Assembly: GCA_905236605.1 (NCBI GenBank)
Contig: CAJORD010000290.1
Span: 1 to 5,532, forward strand
Reading direction: 5' to 3'
Length of the DNA stretch: 5,532 nucleotides
Source: an uncultured Synergistales bacterium
GTDB taxonomy: Bacteria; Synergistota; Synergistia; Synergistales; Aminobacteriaceae
Shown piece after piece: positions 1 through 5,532 of this stretch. How positions within the stretch are numbered: position 1 is the first letter of the stretch; every line of letters starts with the position of its first letter. The notes under the pieces are model-generated. The model was not told the DNA's origin. It worked only from the letters and a program-made list of their open reading frames with translations, and ran no database searches. The position numbers and the translations under genes are program-made.

Positions 1-16
1 CCACAAAAATTTTTTC

Positions 17-36
17 AAAGGAGACATTATTTTAAT
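17..36 (+). promoter_or_regulatory. Ribosome binding site and long spacer of MCP copy 1
   Basis: AAAGGAG at 17-23 is a strong Shine-Dalgarno sequence and supports the ATG at 37. The 13-nt spacer is longer than the usual 5-9 nt. The spacer contains a small inverted repeat, ATTA-TTT-TAAT (26-36), which ends at the base before the ATG. The T-run and purine block (about 8-23) resemble the leaders of copies 2 and 3. The promoter of this gene lies outside the window. Confidence 0.8.
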
Positions 37-2208
37 ATGTTACGAAAATTGAATATTACTGGTAAACTCTCCGTAGGCTTCGGCATAGTGCTTTTACTTT
101 TCGGCGTTGCTGTCTTTTTAAGCTGGACAAGTCTTTCCGCCGTTCAATCAGATATGAGCTTTCAAAAAAGTGTAGCGGCACAACTTGAAAATAATTACGA
201 TCTTTCCGATGCAGTAGTTTCTTATCGTGTCAACGTCCGTAATTTGAAATTCACAGAAAAAGATGAAGACGGCGAGGCGGCTCTTAATGAAGTTGTGAGA
301 ATCCGCAAGGACATTGAAGGCGGCAAAAAACTTTATGAAGGTGATAAAAGACTTCTTAGCCTCTCTACCCTTCCCGAAACGGAAAAAGTTTTGAACACAA
401 GCGTGGCAACATTTAACAAGATAATCGCGATGGTTAAGGCCAAGCGCGCAACTGTCGCAAAATTTATTGAAGAATCGAATCAAATGTCCAAGATATTAGC
501 GGGGATTGTTGATGCTCGTTATGACTTAGCACGCAACGATCACAAAAAGGATCCTGAAAATTTTGACTTCGAGCGCGCTCTAGTTCGGATTAAAGAATAC
601 GAAACAATGAAGAATGAATTTTCGCTACTTATGGAAAATTATTACATTGCAGCATTAAATCGCGATATTAGAGGAATGAACAATCTTGTCAATCAGTTCA
701 AAAATCTTCAGAACCAATATAATACTTCTTATGAAACTTCAAAAGTTCAAGCAATTAAAGATCTGCTTCTTCCTGCGATTAATGCTTTCAAACCTCTTGA
801 AAACACTCTCAGTGATGTTGTAACGACTTTCTCGCAGTTCGACCCGATGTTCGATCAGTTCTTCAAAGAATGTGCGGTCCTTCAAGAAAGGTCAGATGCC
901 TTAATTCAGGCTTGTATCAGAAGAACAAATTTGCTCTCGACTTCGAGCTATGACGCTATCGGAAACTCGATAATGTTGATGATAGCTCTCGCCGCTGTTG
1001 CTGTAGTTGTTGGCCTCGGTATCGCGTTCTTTATTGCGAAGTCAATTTCTAAACCGCTTGGCCGTGTTGTTGAACTCGTAACGGAAGCACGCGACGGCGA
1101 TATGTCAATCGTTCGTGGTGATTTTCATTATGAAGGTAAAGACGAGCTTAATAACCTCGGCGATGCTCTTTCAGAAATGTTTGTTTCATTGCGAACAGCG
1201 ATCAGCGAAATTCGAGATAACGCAAATTCTTCGACCGAGAAGGCCGCGACTATGCACACAGACGCATCGGCAAACCTTCACGGAGCTAACGACGTTCGCC
1301 AAGCTGTTGCAAATGTCGTAAAACTCATGGAATCAAATTCATCGTCGCTTCAAGAAAGTAACGCGGGCACTGAAGAGATGTCCGCAGCGTCAATGACTTC
1401 GGCTCAAGCTGCGACAGACTGCGCCGAGTTTATCTCAAACGTTACTCAAGTTGCTAACACTGCGACTCAAACGGTTCAAGACGCTATAGCAAACATGGCA
1501 ATTCTTCAGACTAAGACCGACGAAAGCGGTGAGAAACTTCAAGGCCTCGTCGATTCTGTTGACAAGATTAGCGAGTTCATCGGCGTTATAACGTCCATTG
1601 CTGACCAAACAAACTTGTTAGCGTTGAACGCGGCCATCGAAGCAGCTCGTGCAGGTGAAGCAGGCAGAGGCTTTGCAGTTGTCGCCGAGAGTGTCAGGAA
1701 ACTCGCAGAGGAATCAGGACGCGCGGCCGACAGTGTTCGCGGCTTAATGGGAGATCTTCAAGACGGTGCGCGTAACACTAAGACAGCTAGTGATGAAACA
1801 GCTACTTTGCTCGTTCAGACCGTCGAGAAGGCCAATGAAGCGAAAGATTCTCTCGCCAGTGCTATGGGACAGATCGACCAAGCTAACGACAGAATCCAAA
1901 ATATCGCGGCCGTAGCTCAAGAGCAGGCAGCGTCAAGCCGTGAAATCGCTCAAGGGATTGACAACGTAACGAAGGCGACGACGGAAATTCTTGACCATCT
2001 TGAAGGCATTAAGAACTCCATGGACGAAACGGCGGTTGTAGCTGAACGCGCGGCGAGAATTTCAGACGAACAGACACAACTTGCTCAAGACCTCCGCGAT
2101 TCGCTCTCTATGTTCAATATTGGGGACGACGACGGAAAAAGCAAAACTAAAAAAGCCTCGAAGGCAGCCGCGCAACTTCCCGCCAAAGCTTCTGACGCTA
2201 AAAAATAA
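37..2208 (+). CDS. Methyl-accepting chemotaxis protein (copy 1, intact)
   Basis: This is a transmembrane chemoreceptor that should sense a ligand outside the membrane and control CheA kinase through CheW. Seen in the 723 residues: TM1 about 11-35; a helical extracytoplasmic sensor about 36-310; TM2 about 311-334; HAMP about 335-387, with Pro340 and DELNNLG near its second helix; and the MCP signalling domain about 416-693. The hairpin tip carries the family signature QTNLLALNAAIEAARAGE (about 524-541) followed by AGRGFAVVAE. Glu/Gln pairs at E446-E447 and E629-Q630 are candidate methylation sites for CheR/CheB. A Lys/Ala-rich tail (about 700-723) has no NWETF-like CheR tether. The sensor size would fit a double four-helix bundle (HBM-like) domain, but I cannot assign the family or the ligand. 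Cys279 and Cys293 in the sensor are absent from the other copies. The ATG start is supported by AAAGGAG at 17-23 and a typical MCP N-terminus. It ends with TAA, followed by its own terminator. Confidence 0.97.
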   Translation: MLRKLNITGKLSVGFGIVLLLFGVAVFLSWTSLSAVQSDMSFQKSVAAQLENNYDLSDAVVSYRVNVRNLKFTEKDEDGEAALNEVVRIRKDIEGGKKLYEGDKRLLSLSTLPETEKVLNTSVATFNKIIAMVKAKRATVAKFIEESNQMSKILAGIVDARYDLARNDHKKDPENFDFERALVRIKEYETMKNEFSLLMENYYIAALNRDIRGMNNLVNQFKNLQNQYNTSYETSKVQAIKDLLLPAINAFKPLENTLSDVVTTFSQFDPMFDQFFKECAVLQERSDALIQACIRRTNLLSTSSYDAIGNSIMLMIALAAVAVVVGLGIAFFIAKSISKPLGRVVELVTEARDGDMSIVRGDFHYEGKDELNNLGDALSEMFVSLRTAISEIRDNANSSTEKAATMHTDASANLHGANDVRQAVANVVKLMESNSSSLQESNAGTEEMSAASMTSAQAATDCAEFISNVTQVANTATQTVQDAIANMAILQTKTDESGEKLQGLVDSVDKISEFIGVITSIADQTNLLALNAAIEAARAGEAGRGFAVVAESVRKLAEESGRAADSVRGLMGDLQDGARNTKTASDETATLLVQTVEKANEAKDSLASAMGQIDQANDRIQNIAAVAQEQAASSREIAQGIDNVTKATTEILDHLEGIKNSMDETAVVAERAARISDEQTQLAQDLRDSLSMFNIGDDDGKSKTKKASKAAAQLPAKASDAKK
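1282..2115 (+). repeat. Signalling-domain repeat, copy 1
   Basis: This 834-nt segment aligns without gaps to 3519-4352 in copy 2. By hand count the two encode 278 residues with 22 differences (about 92% identity). Many codons differ at synonymous positions, so the duplication is not very recent, except in a patch near 1885-1979 that is unusually well matched. The segment could act as a substrate for homologous recombination between the copies. Confidence 0.9.
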
Positions 2209-2234
2209 AAATTTTCGTTTATAAAGTCAAAATT

Positions 2235-2272
2235 AAAATCTTCTCTGTCATAATGGCGGAGAAGATTTTTTT
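2235..2272 (+). terminator. Intrinsic terminator of MCP copy 1
   Basis: The left arm is 2235-2249 and the right arm 2255-2269, with loop ATAAT (2250-2254). The outer 11 pairs (AAAATCTTCTC with GAGAAGATTTT) are perfect. The inner four are U-G, G-C, U-G and C-G. The T-run covers 2266-2272. It lies 26 nt after the TAA of copy 1 and separates copy 1 from copy 2. The upstream A-run could also let it act weakly in the opposite direction. Confidence 0.92.
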
Positions 2273-2276
2273 ATTA

Positions 2277-2288
2277 TTTGCTATCATA
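2277..2288 (+). promoter_or_regulatory. Extended -10 promoter candidate for MCP copy 2
   Basis: TTTGCTATCATA contains TG-N-TATCAT, a match to the extended -10 element (TGnTATAAT) with one mismatch in the hexamer. No good -35 is seen at 17 nt upstream, where the terminator stem lies. The same 12-mer occurs at 4438-4449, at nearly the same distance from the next ATG (82 and 75 nt). This recurrence outside coding sequence is the main support. It implies a leader of roughly 70-75 nt. Confidence 0.6.
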
Positions 2289-2307
2289 TAAAAACTTTTC
2301 TTCAATA

Positions 2308-2333
2308 TCCCGAAACTTTTAAAATTTTAAGGA
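2308..2333 (+). promoter_or_regulatory. Leader hairpin of MCP copy 2
   Basis: TCC (2308-2310) can pair with GGA (2331-2333) around an AT-rich inner stem (AAA-C-TT, loop TTAA, AA-T-TTT). The fold is weaker than its counterpart at 4467-4491, but the position and the CCCG...TTAAGG framework are shared. The 3' arm overlaps an SD-like AAGGAG (2329-2334) that is too far from the ATG to serve it directly. Function is unknown; possibilities are mRNA stabilisation or a decoy or standby ribosome site. Confidence 0.35.
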
Positions 2334-2347
2334 GCAATAATTTTTTC

Positions 2348-2369
2348 AAGGGAGATTATCCGCGTAATC
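2348..2369 (+). promoter_or_regulatory. Ribosome binding site with hairpin spacer, MCP copy 2
   Basis: AAGGGAG (2348-2354) is a strong Shine-Dalgarno sequence, but the ATG at 2370 is 15 nt away. The spacer is an inverted repeat: GATTAT (2354-2359), loop CCGC, GTAATC (2364-2369), giving five Watson-Crick pairs and one G-U pair. If folded, it would bring the SD next to the ATG. No better start codon lies in frame between them. Confidence 0.65.
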
Positions 2370-2552
2370 ATGTTAAAAAATTTTAAAATCACTGCAAAAT
2401 TAGGAATCGGTTTTGGCCTTGTGCTTGTTCTATTCGCTGTTGCTGTCTTCTTCAGTTGGACTAGCATATCGGCCGTGCAACAAGACATTAATTTTGTTTC
2501 AAACGTCGTGCGCGCCATGACGACCGCAAACACTATGAACGATACTGTTGCT

Positions 2553-2555
2553 TGA
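2553..2555 (+). other. In-frame TGA replacing a Trp codon in copy 2
   Basis: The flanking residues NDTVA and IRAGIRDLRFSES are identical in copy 3, where the codon is TGG (4707-4709). Copy 1 has Ser at the aligned residue 62. A single G-to-A change explains the stop. Elsewhere in copy 2 Trp is TGG, and TGA is the final stop at 4395-4397. Confidence 0.9.
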
Positions 2556-3515
2556 ATTCGTGCAGGCATTCGCGATCTTCGCTTTTCTGAAAGCGACAGC
2601 GATATTGAAAATCTACAAGGCTATATCGCTCAATTAGCCAAGGAACTTGAAGACGCCAAAAAACTTTATGCCGAACAGCCCGGCCTGACTTCATTGTCAA
2701 CACTTCCAGAAATCGACCGAACGCTACGAAACAGCACCGCCAATCTTGAAAAAGTCATTTCCATGCTTCACACAAAAAAATCAGCCATTAAAAAAATGGA
2801 AATGGGAATTGTCTCGATTCATAATATGCTTAGCGAAGTTATCGAGTTTCAATATAGAGCCTCTACGGACGAAATTAAAAAAATTATCAACAGTCCCGTA
2901 GCGCCTAATGTCATGATAAGACAATTAACAACAAGCAATCAACGCTTGAAAACTATCGAGAACTTGCGCGAAAGATTATTAACTGCTGCGTGGCATTATC
3001 AAGAAGGAATGCATCATCGAAATCTTAAAATGCTGAATGATGTTGCAAAACAAATTAATAATCTTGAAACTGCCGCGAACAATTTTTCTAAAGTCGCTCA
3101 ATTCGCTGAAGTCAAAAAGAAATTAGAAGCCGGGCAAACTGCTTTCACAAATTTCAAAACTTCTTTTGCCGACGTCTTGAAAGTTTTTACAGAAACGGAT
3201 CCTTTATTTGAAAGTCTGTTGCAAGATGGCCGAGAACTAAGAGCCGCCGCAGAAGGCATTATGAAAACGGCCGTCAGTCGCGTAACAAACTTCACGCAAG
3301 AGAGTTATGACGAGTTGGGAAACTCCTTACTATTGTTAATAGGCTTGGCCGCTCTTGCTATAGTCGTCGGATTATGCGTAGCGTTTTATATTGCCGGTTC
3401 GATTCGTAAACCGTTATCCAGAGTTGTTGAACTTGTAACTAATGCTCGCGATGGTGACATGTCGATAACTCGCGACGACTTCCACTATAATGGACGTGAT
3501 GAACTCGGCAATCTC

Positions 3516-3521
3516 GGCGGC
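3516..3521 (+). other. Junction of a 120-nt in-frame deletion in the HAMP region of copy 2
   Basis: Copy 2 reads DELGNLG directly into GANHVRKDV. Copy 1 has 40 residues (376-415; 1162-1281) between the equivalent points. The junction reads tcGGCGGCGcc, so a deletion between short GGCG-type direct repeats is plausible. The reading frame is kept. The missing part is the second HAMP helix and the start of the cytoplasmic coiled coil, and 40 is not a multiple of the seven-residue coiled-coil repeat. Confidence 0.85.
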
Positions 3522-4352
3522 GCCAATCACGTTCGTAAAGATGTAGCTGATGTTGTGAAGCTCATGGAATCAAATTCTTCTTCGTTACAAGAAAGCAACG
3601 CCGGTACAGAGGAGATGTCCGCAGCTTCAATGACAAGTGCTCAAGCCGCGACAGACTGCGCAGAATTTATTTCAAATGTTACTCAAGTCGCCAGCAAAGC
3701 CACACAGACCGTAGAAGAAGCTATATCTAACATGGCGATACTACAAACTAAAACTGACGAGAGCGGCGAAAAATTACAAGGGCTTGTCGACTCCGTTGAT
3801 AAAATCAGCGAGTTTATAGGCGTTATAACTTCCATTGCCGACCAGACAAATTTATTAGCATTGAATGCCGCCATTGAAGCCGCAAGAGCAGGGGAAGCCG
3901 GGCGCGGGTTCGCAGTTGTTGCAGAGAGCGTCAGAAAACTTGCAGAAGAATCGGGCCGCGCTGCTGACAGTGTAAGAAATTTGATGAGCGAACTTCAAGA
4001 TGGAGCACGAAACACAAAAGCGGCAAGTGATGAAACAGCGGGGTTATTAGTTCAGACCGTCGAGAAAGCGAATGGCGCAAAAAATTCTTTAGCTGAAGCG
4101 ATGGGACAAATCGACAAGGCGAACGACAGAATCCAAAATATCGCGGCCGTAGCTCAAGAGCAAGCGGCTTCAAGCCGGGAAATCGCTCAAGGTATTGACA
4201 ACGTAACGAAGGCGACAACTGAAATTCTTGAACACCTCGAAGGAATTAAAACCTCTATGGACGAAACCGCACTTGTCGCGGAACGCGCAGCACGAATTTC
4301 TGATGAACAGACGCAACTCGCTCAAGACCTTCGAAACTCATTATCGATGTTC
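3519..4352 (+). repeat. Signalling-domain repeat, copy 2
   Basis: This is the counterpart of 1282-2115. It is free of stops, frameshifts and indels over 834 nt despite lying downstream of the nonsense codon. The MCP hairpin tip and candidate methylation-site residues are all retained. The intact state suggests either recent inactivation of copy 2 or maintenance by exchange with neighbouring copies. Confidence 0.9.
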
Positions 4353-4390
4353 AAAATTAGCGACCAAGAAGACGATGACGAAGGCTCAAA

Positions 4391-4417
4391 GTCATGATGG
4401 CGGGGAAGATTTTTTTT
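4391..4417 (+). other. Terminator remnant overlapping the stop codon of copy 2
   Basis: GTCATGATGGCGGGGAAG followed by eight T residues (4410-4417) matches the loop, right arm and T-run of the copy 1 terminator (2247-2272). The left arm is gone: the bases before it are coding sequence (GGCTCAAA) that does not pair with GGGGAAG. Only three inner pairs can form (4391-4393 with 4399-4401). The TGA stop at 4395-4397 lies in the old loop. Termination here is probably weak or absent. Confidence 0.75.
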
Positions 4418-4437
4418 ATTTGCGCCGTTGTTTATAC

Positions 4438-4449
4438 TTTGCTATCATA
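4438..4449 (+). promoter_or_regulatory. Extended -10 promoter candidate for MCP copy 3
   Basis: TTTGCTATCATA is identical to 2277-2288, with TG-N-TATCAT as the extended -10. TTGCGC at 4420-4425, 17 nt before TATCAT, shares only its TTG with the -35 consensus. Since the terminator of copy 2 is damaged, this element may be backed up by readthrough from upstream. Confidence 0.6.
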
Positions 4450-4466
4450 GCGAAAATTTTCAATCT

Positions 4467-4491
4467 CCCCGAGGTTATAAAACTTAAGGGG
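4467..4491 (+). promoter_or_regulatory. Leader hairpin of MCP copy 3
   Basis: CCCC (4467-4470) pairs with GGGG (4488-4491). Inside, AGGTT (4472-4476) pairs with AACTT (4481-4485) around loop ATAA, with a small internal loop (G opposite AA). That makes nine pairs in total. It has no T-run directly after it and so does not look like an ordinary terminator, though an AGAAATTTTTT stretch follows. Its place in the leader matches the weaker hairpin at 2308-2333. Confidence 0.5.
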
Positions 4492-4503
4492 CAGAAATTT
4501 TTT

Positions 4504-4523
4504 AAGAGGGGATTATATTTTAT
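4504..4523 (+). promoter_or_regulatory. Ribosome binding site and long spacer of MCP copy 3
   Basis: AAGAGGGG (4504-4511) is a Shine-Dalgarno-like block 12 nt before the ATG at 4524. The spacer is all A/T and contains the small inverted repeat TATA-TTT-TATA (4514-4524). It supports the chosen start, as does the N-terminal match to copy 2. Confidence 0.7.
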
Positions 4524-5532
4524 ATGTTAAAGAACTTAAAGATCACTGCAAAGCTCGGGGTTGGTTTTGGGCTGGTGTTGCTTCTGTTCGGAGTTGCTGT
4601 CTTCTTCAGTTGGAACAGTATATCGGCCGTACAGAGCGACATAAACTTTGTCTCAAATGTCGTGAAAGCCATGACCATCGCGAACACAATGAACGATACT
4701 GTAGCATGGATTCGCGCGGGCATTCGCGACCTTCGTTTTTCAGAAAGCGAAAATGACATTAAATCATTGCAAGGCTACGTAGAGCAGCTAAACGGAGAAC
4801 TTAATTCCGCTAAACAGCTTTACGCAGCGCAGCCGGGCCTGACTTCGCTGTCTACTCTTCCAGAGATTGAAAGAACTCTCCGAAACAGTTCCGCCAATCT
4901 TGAAAAAGTCATTTCGATGATTCGCACAAAGAGAGCAGCTGTTACAAAACTCGACGAAGAAATTGCTATTATACAGAAACTTTTTAACGATGTGACTGAA
5001 ATTCAGTATAAAAGAGTTTACGACGGAATTAAAGAAGCCGTTTCAGATGCAAGAAACACGAGCGAAAGTACTGATGAAATAATAGCCACGCTTAACAGAA
5101 AGTTTAATCGCATAGGTTTTGATGAAGACTTAATAAAGCGCCTGCTTACGGCCGCTTGGCACTATCAAGAGGGAATGCAGTACCGAGATGTTAAGACCCT
5201 TAATAAAGTTGTGGACGAGCTTAACGCCATAGAAGCTAAAGTCAACGAATTTATTCAGGATACTAACGTTCCCCAAGTCCGTGAGATGCTTGTTAATACC
5301 CGCGGTGCTTTCCCTGCTTTCAAAACCGCTTTTGCTGATGTTCTTAGAGGTTTCACAGAGACGGATCCTTTGTTTGAAAGTCTGTTACAAGACGGTCGTG
5401 AGTTAAGTGCCGCGGCTGAAGGAATTATGAGTACCGCCGTTACCCGCGTAACAAATTTCACGCAAGATAGTTATGACGAGTTGGGCAGTGCCTTATGGTT
5501 GTTAATAGGTTTAGCGGCTATAGCCATAGTCG
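4524..5532 (+). CDS. Methyl-accepting chemotaxis protein (copy 3, 3' end outside window)
   Basis: The N-terminal 336 residues of a chemoreceptor are visible and the frame is open to the window edge. TM1 is at about 11-35, the helical extracytoplasmic sensor at about 36-321, and TM2 begins near residue 322 (ALWLLIGLAAIAIV). The signalling domain is not visible, so the MCP assignment rests on similarity to copy 2. The first 132 residues align with copy 2 without gaps, with 23 differences by hand count, one being Trp62 against the stop. Shared sensor landmarks include RAGIRDLRFSES, QPGLTSLSTLPEI, LTAAWHYQEGM and FTETDPLFESLLQDGREL. The middle of the sensor (about 140-205) is much less alike and may carry ligand specificity. 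The ligand is unknown. It should be the working relative of the broken copy 2. Start ATG follows AAGAGGGG. Confidence 0.93.
   Translation, partial: MLKNLKITAKLGVGFGLVLLLFGVAVFFSWNSISAVQSDINFVSNVVKAMTIANTMNDTVAWIRAGIRDLRFSESENDIKSLQGYVEQLNGELNSAKQLYAAQPGLTSLSTLPEIERTLRNSSANLEKVISMIRTKRAAVTKLDEEIAIIQKLFNDVTEIQYKRVYDGIKEAVSDARNTSESTDEIIATLNRKFNRIGFDEDLIKRLLTAAWHYQEGMQYRDVKTLNKVVDELNAIEAKVNEFIQDTNVPQVREMLVNTRGAFPAFKTAFADVLRGFTETDPLFESLLQDGRELSAAAEGIMSTAVTRVTNFTQDSYDELGSALWLLIGLAAIAIV

Larger units (their letters stand above)
2370..4397 (+). pseudogene. Methyl-accepting chemotaxis protein (copy 2, interrupted)
   Basis: This was a chemoreceptor of the same family as its neighbours. The frame runs from ATG 2370 to TGA 4395-4397 but is stopped by TGA at 2553-2555 (codon 62), where copy 3 has TGG. 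The translated product would be 61 residues, containing TM1 and the start of the sensor. Beyond the stop the same frame stays open for 613 codons: rest of the sensor, TM2 (about 319-343), truncated HAMP (about 344-383), and a full signalling domain (from residue 384) with an intact hairpin tip. A 40-codon gap relative to copy 1 removes the second HAMP helix and the following helix. The protein ends soon after DDDEGSKS, without the Lys-rich tail of copy 1. The first in-frame ATG after the stop is at 2763 and has no Shine-Dalgarno sequence, so reinitiation is doubtful; a TTG at 2694 is also unsupported. Promoter and SD remain. It is most likely a young pseudogene; stop-codon readthrough or a sequencing error at 2555 would be the alternatives, but the HAMP deletion would remain. 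Confidence 0.85.

Noticed and set aside
2130..2208. C-terminal CheR/CheB tether in copy 1
   Set aside because: The tail is Lys/Ala-rich and ends in SDAKK; no NWETF-like aromatic pentapeptide is present.
2219..2290. Sigma-28 or sigma-54 flagellar-type promoter
   Set aside because: TAAAGTC occurs at 2222-2228 but no GCCGATAA follows at the right distance, and no GG-N10-GC pair with a -24/-12 context is present. The extended -10 element is the better candidate.
2553..2555. UGA read as Trp (alternative genetic code)
   Set aside because: Trp is written TGG in all three genes, copy 2 itself ends at TGA, and translation past that stop runs into the terminator remnant and noncoding leader. One TGA in one copy is better explained by mutation.
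3683..4218. Minus-strand frames opposite the signalling domain and sensor regions
   Set aside because: They mirror strongly conserved MCP coding sequence and recur only because the paralogues recur (for example 3098-3295 and 5255-5461). No ribosome binding site or domain supports them.
2694..4397. A separate 567-residue MCP gene starting at TTG 2694
   Set aside because: The frame is continuous with 2370 apart from the TGA, the TTG is a conserved Leu109 codon in copy 3 as well, and no Shine-Dalgarno sequence precedes it. It is the downstream part of the broken copy 2.
4467..4500. Hairpin before copy 3 as an attenuator or terminator
   Set aside because: The stem is interrupted and the T-run begins several bases after it, so it does not match an intrinsic terminator well.
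4228..4530. 100-residue plus-strand frame across the 3' end of copy 2
   Set aside because: It overlaps the conserved MCP frame in another phase, crosses the terminator remnant and leader, and encodes no recognisable domain.

Overview
The window holds three tandem, co-oriented paralogues of one gene family: transmembrane methyl-accepting chemotaxis proteins (MCPs). Copy 1 (37-2208) is intact, with 723 residues. Copy 2 (2370-4397) is recognisable over its whole length but is broken by an in-frame TGA at codon 62. It also lacks 40 codons in the HAMP region and has lost its C-terminal tail and terminator. Copy 3 (4524 to the window edge) is intact as far as it can be seen; it runs off the edge inside its second membrane segment. 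Nothing on the minus strand looks real.

Each copy has the same plan: a short cytoplasmic N-terminus, TM1, an all-helical extracytoplasmic sensor of about 275-286 residues, and TM2. Where visible, this is followed by a HAMP domain and the long antiparallel MCP signalling coiled coil. The signalling domains of copies 1 and 2 are nearly the same protein (22 differences in 278 residues by hand alignment). The sensor of copy 1 is clearly different from those of copies 2 and 3, which resemble each other. This pattern fits duplication followed by change in ligand specificity with a fixed output to CheA/CheW. No other chemotaxis or flagellar gene is in the window.

The layout suggests separate transcription units rather than one operon. 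Copy 1 ends in a very good intrinsic terminator (2235-2272). Copies 2 and 3 each begin with the same extended -10 promoter-like block (TTTGCTATCATA), a leader that can fold into a hairpin, a T-rich stretch, a strong Shine-Dalgarno sequence and an unusually long spacer to ATG. Copy 2 has kept only the loop and right arm of the terminator, and its own stop codon lies in the former loop, so transcription may run on into copy 3.

The organism is a motile bacterium of moderate, slightly AT-rich composition that uses TGG for Trp and both TAA and TGA as stops. An expanded MCP family in tandem is common in environmental and gut anaerobes (for example Synergistota, Clostridia, Spirochaetes, Deltaproteobacteria). 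I cannot place it more narrowly from this window. The most interesting content is the decay of copy 2 between its neighbours, and the signs that the copies exchange sequence. I see no convincing evidence of a wholly new system.
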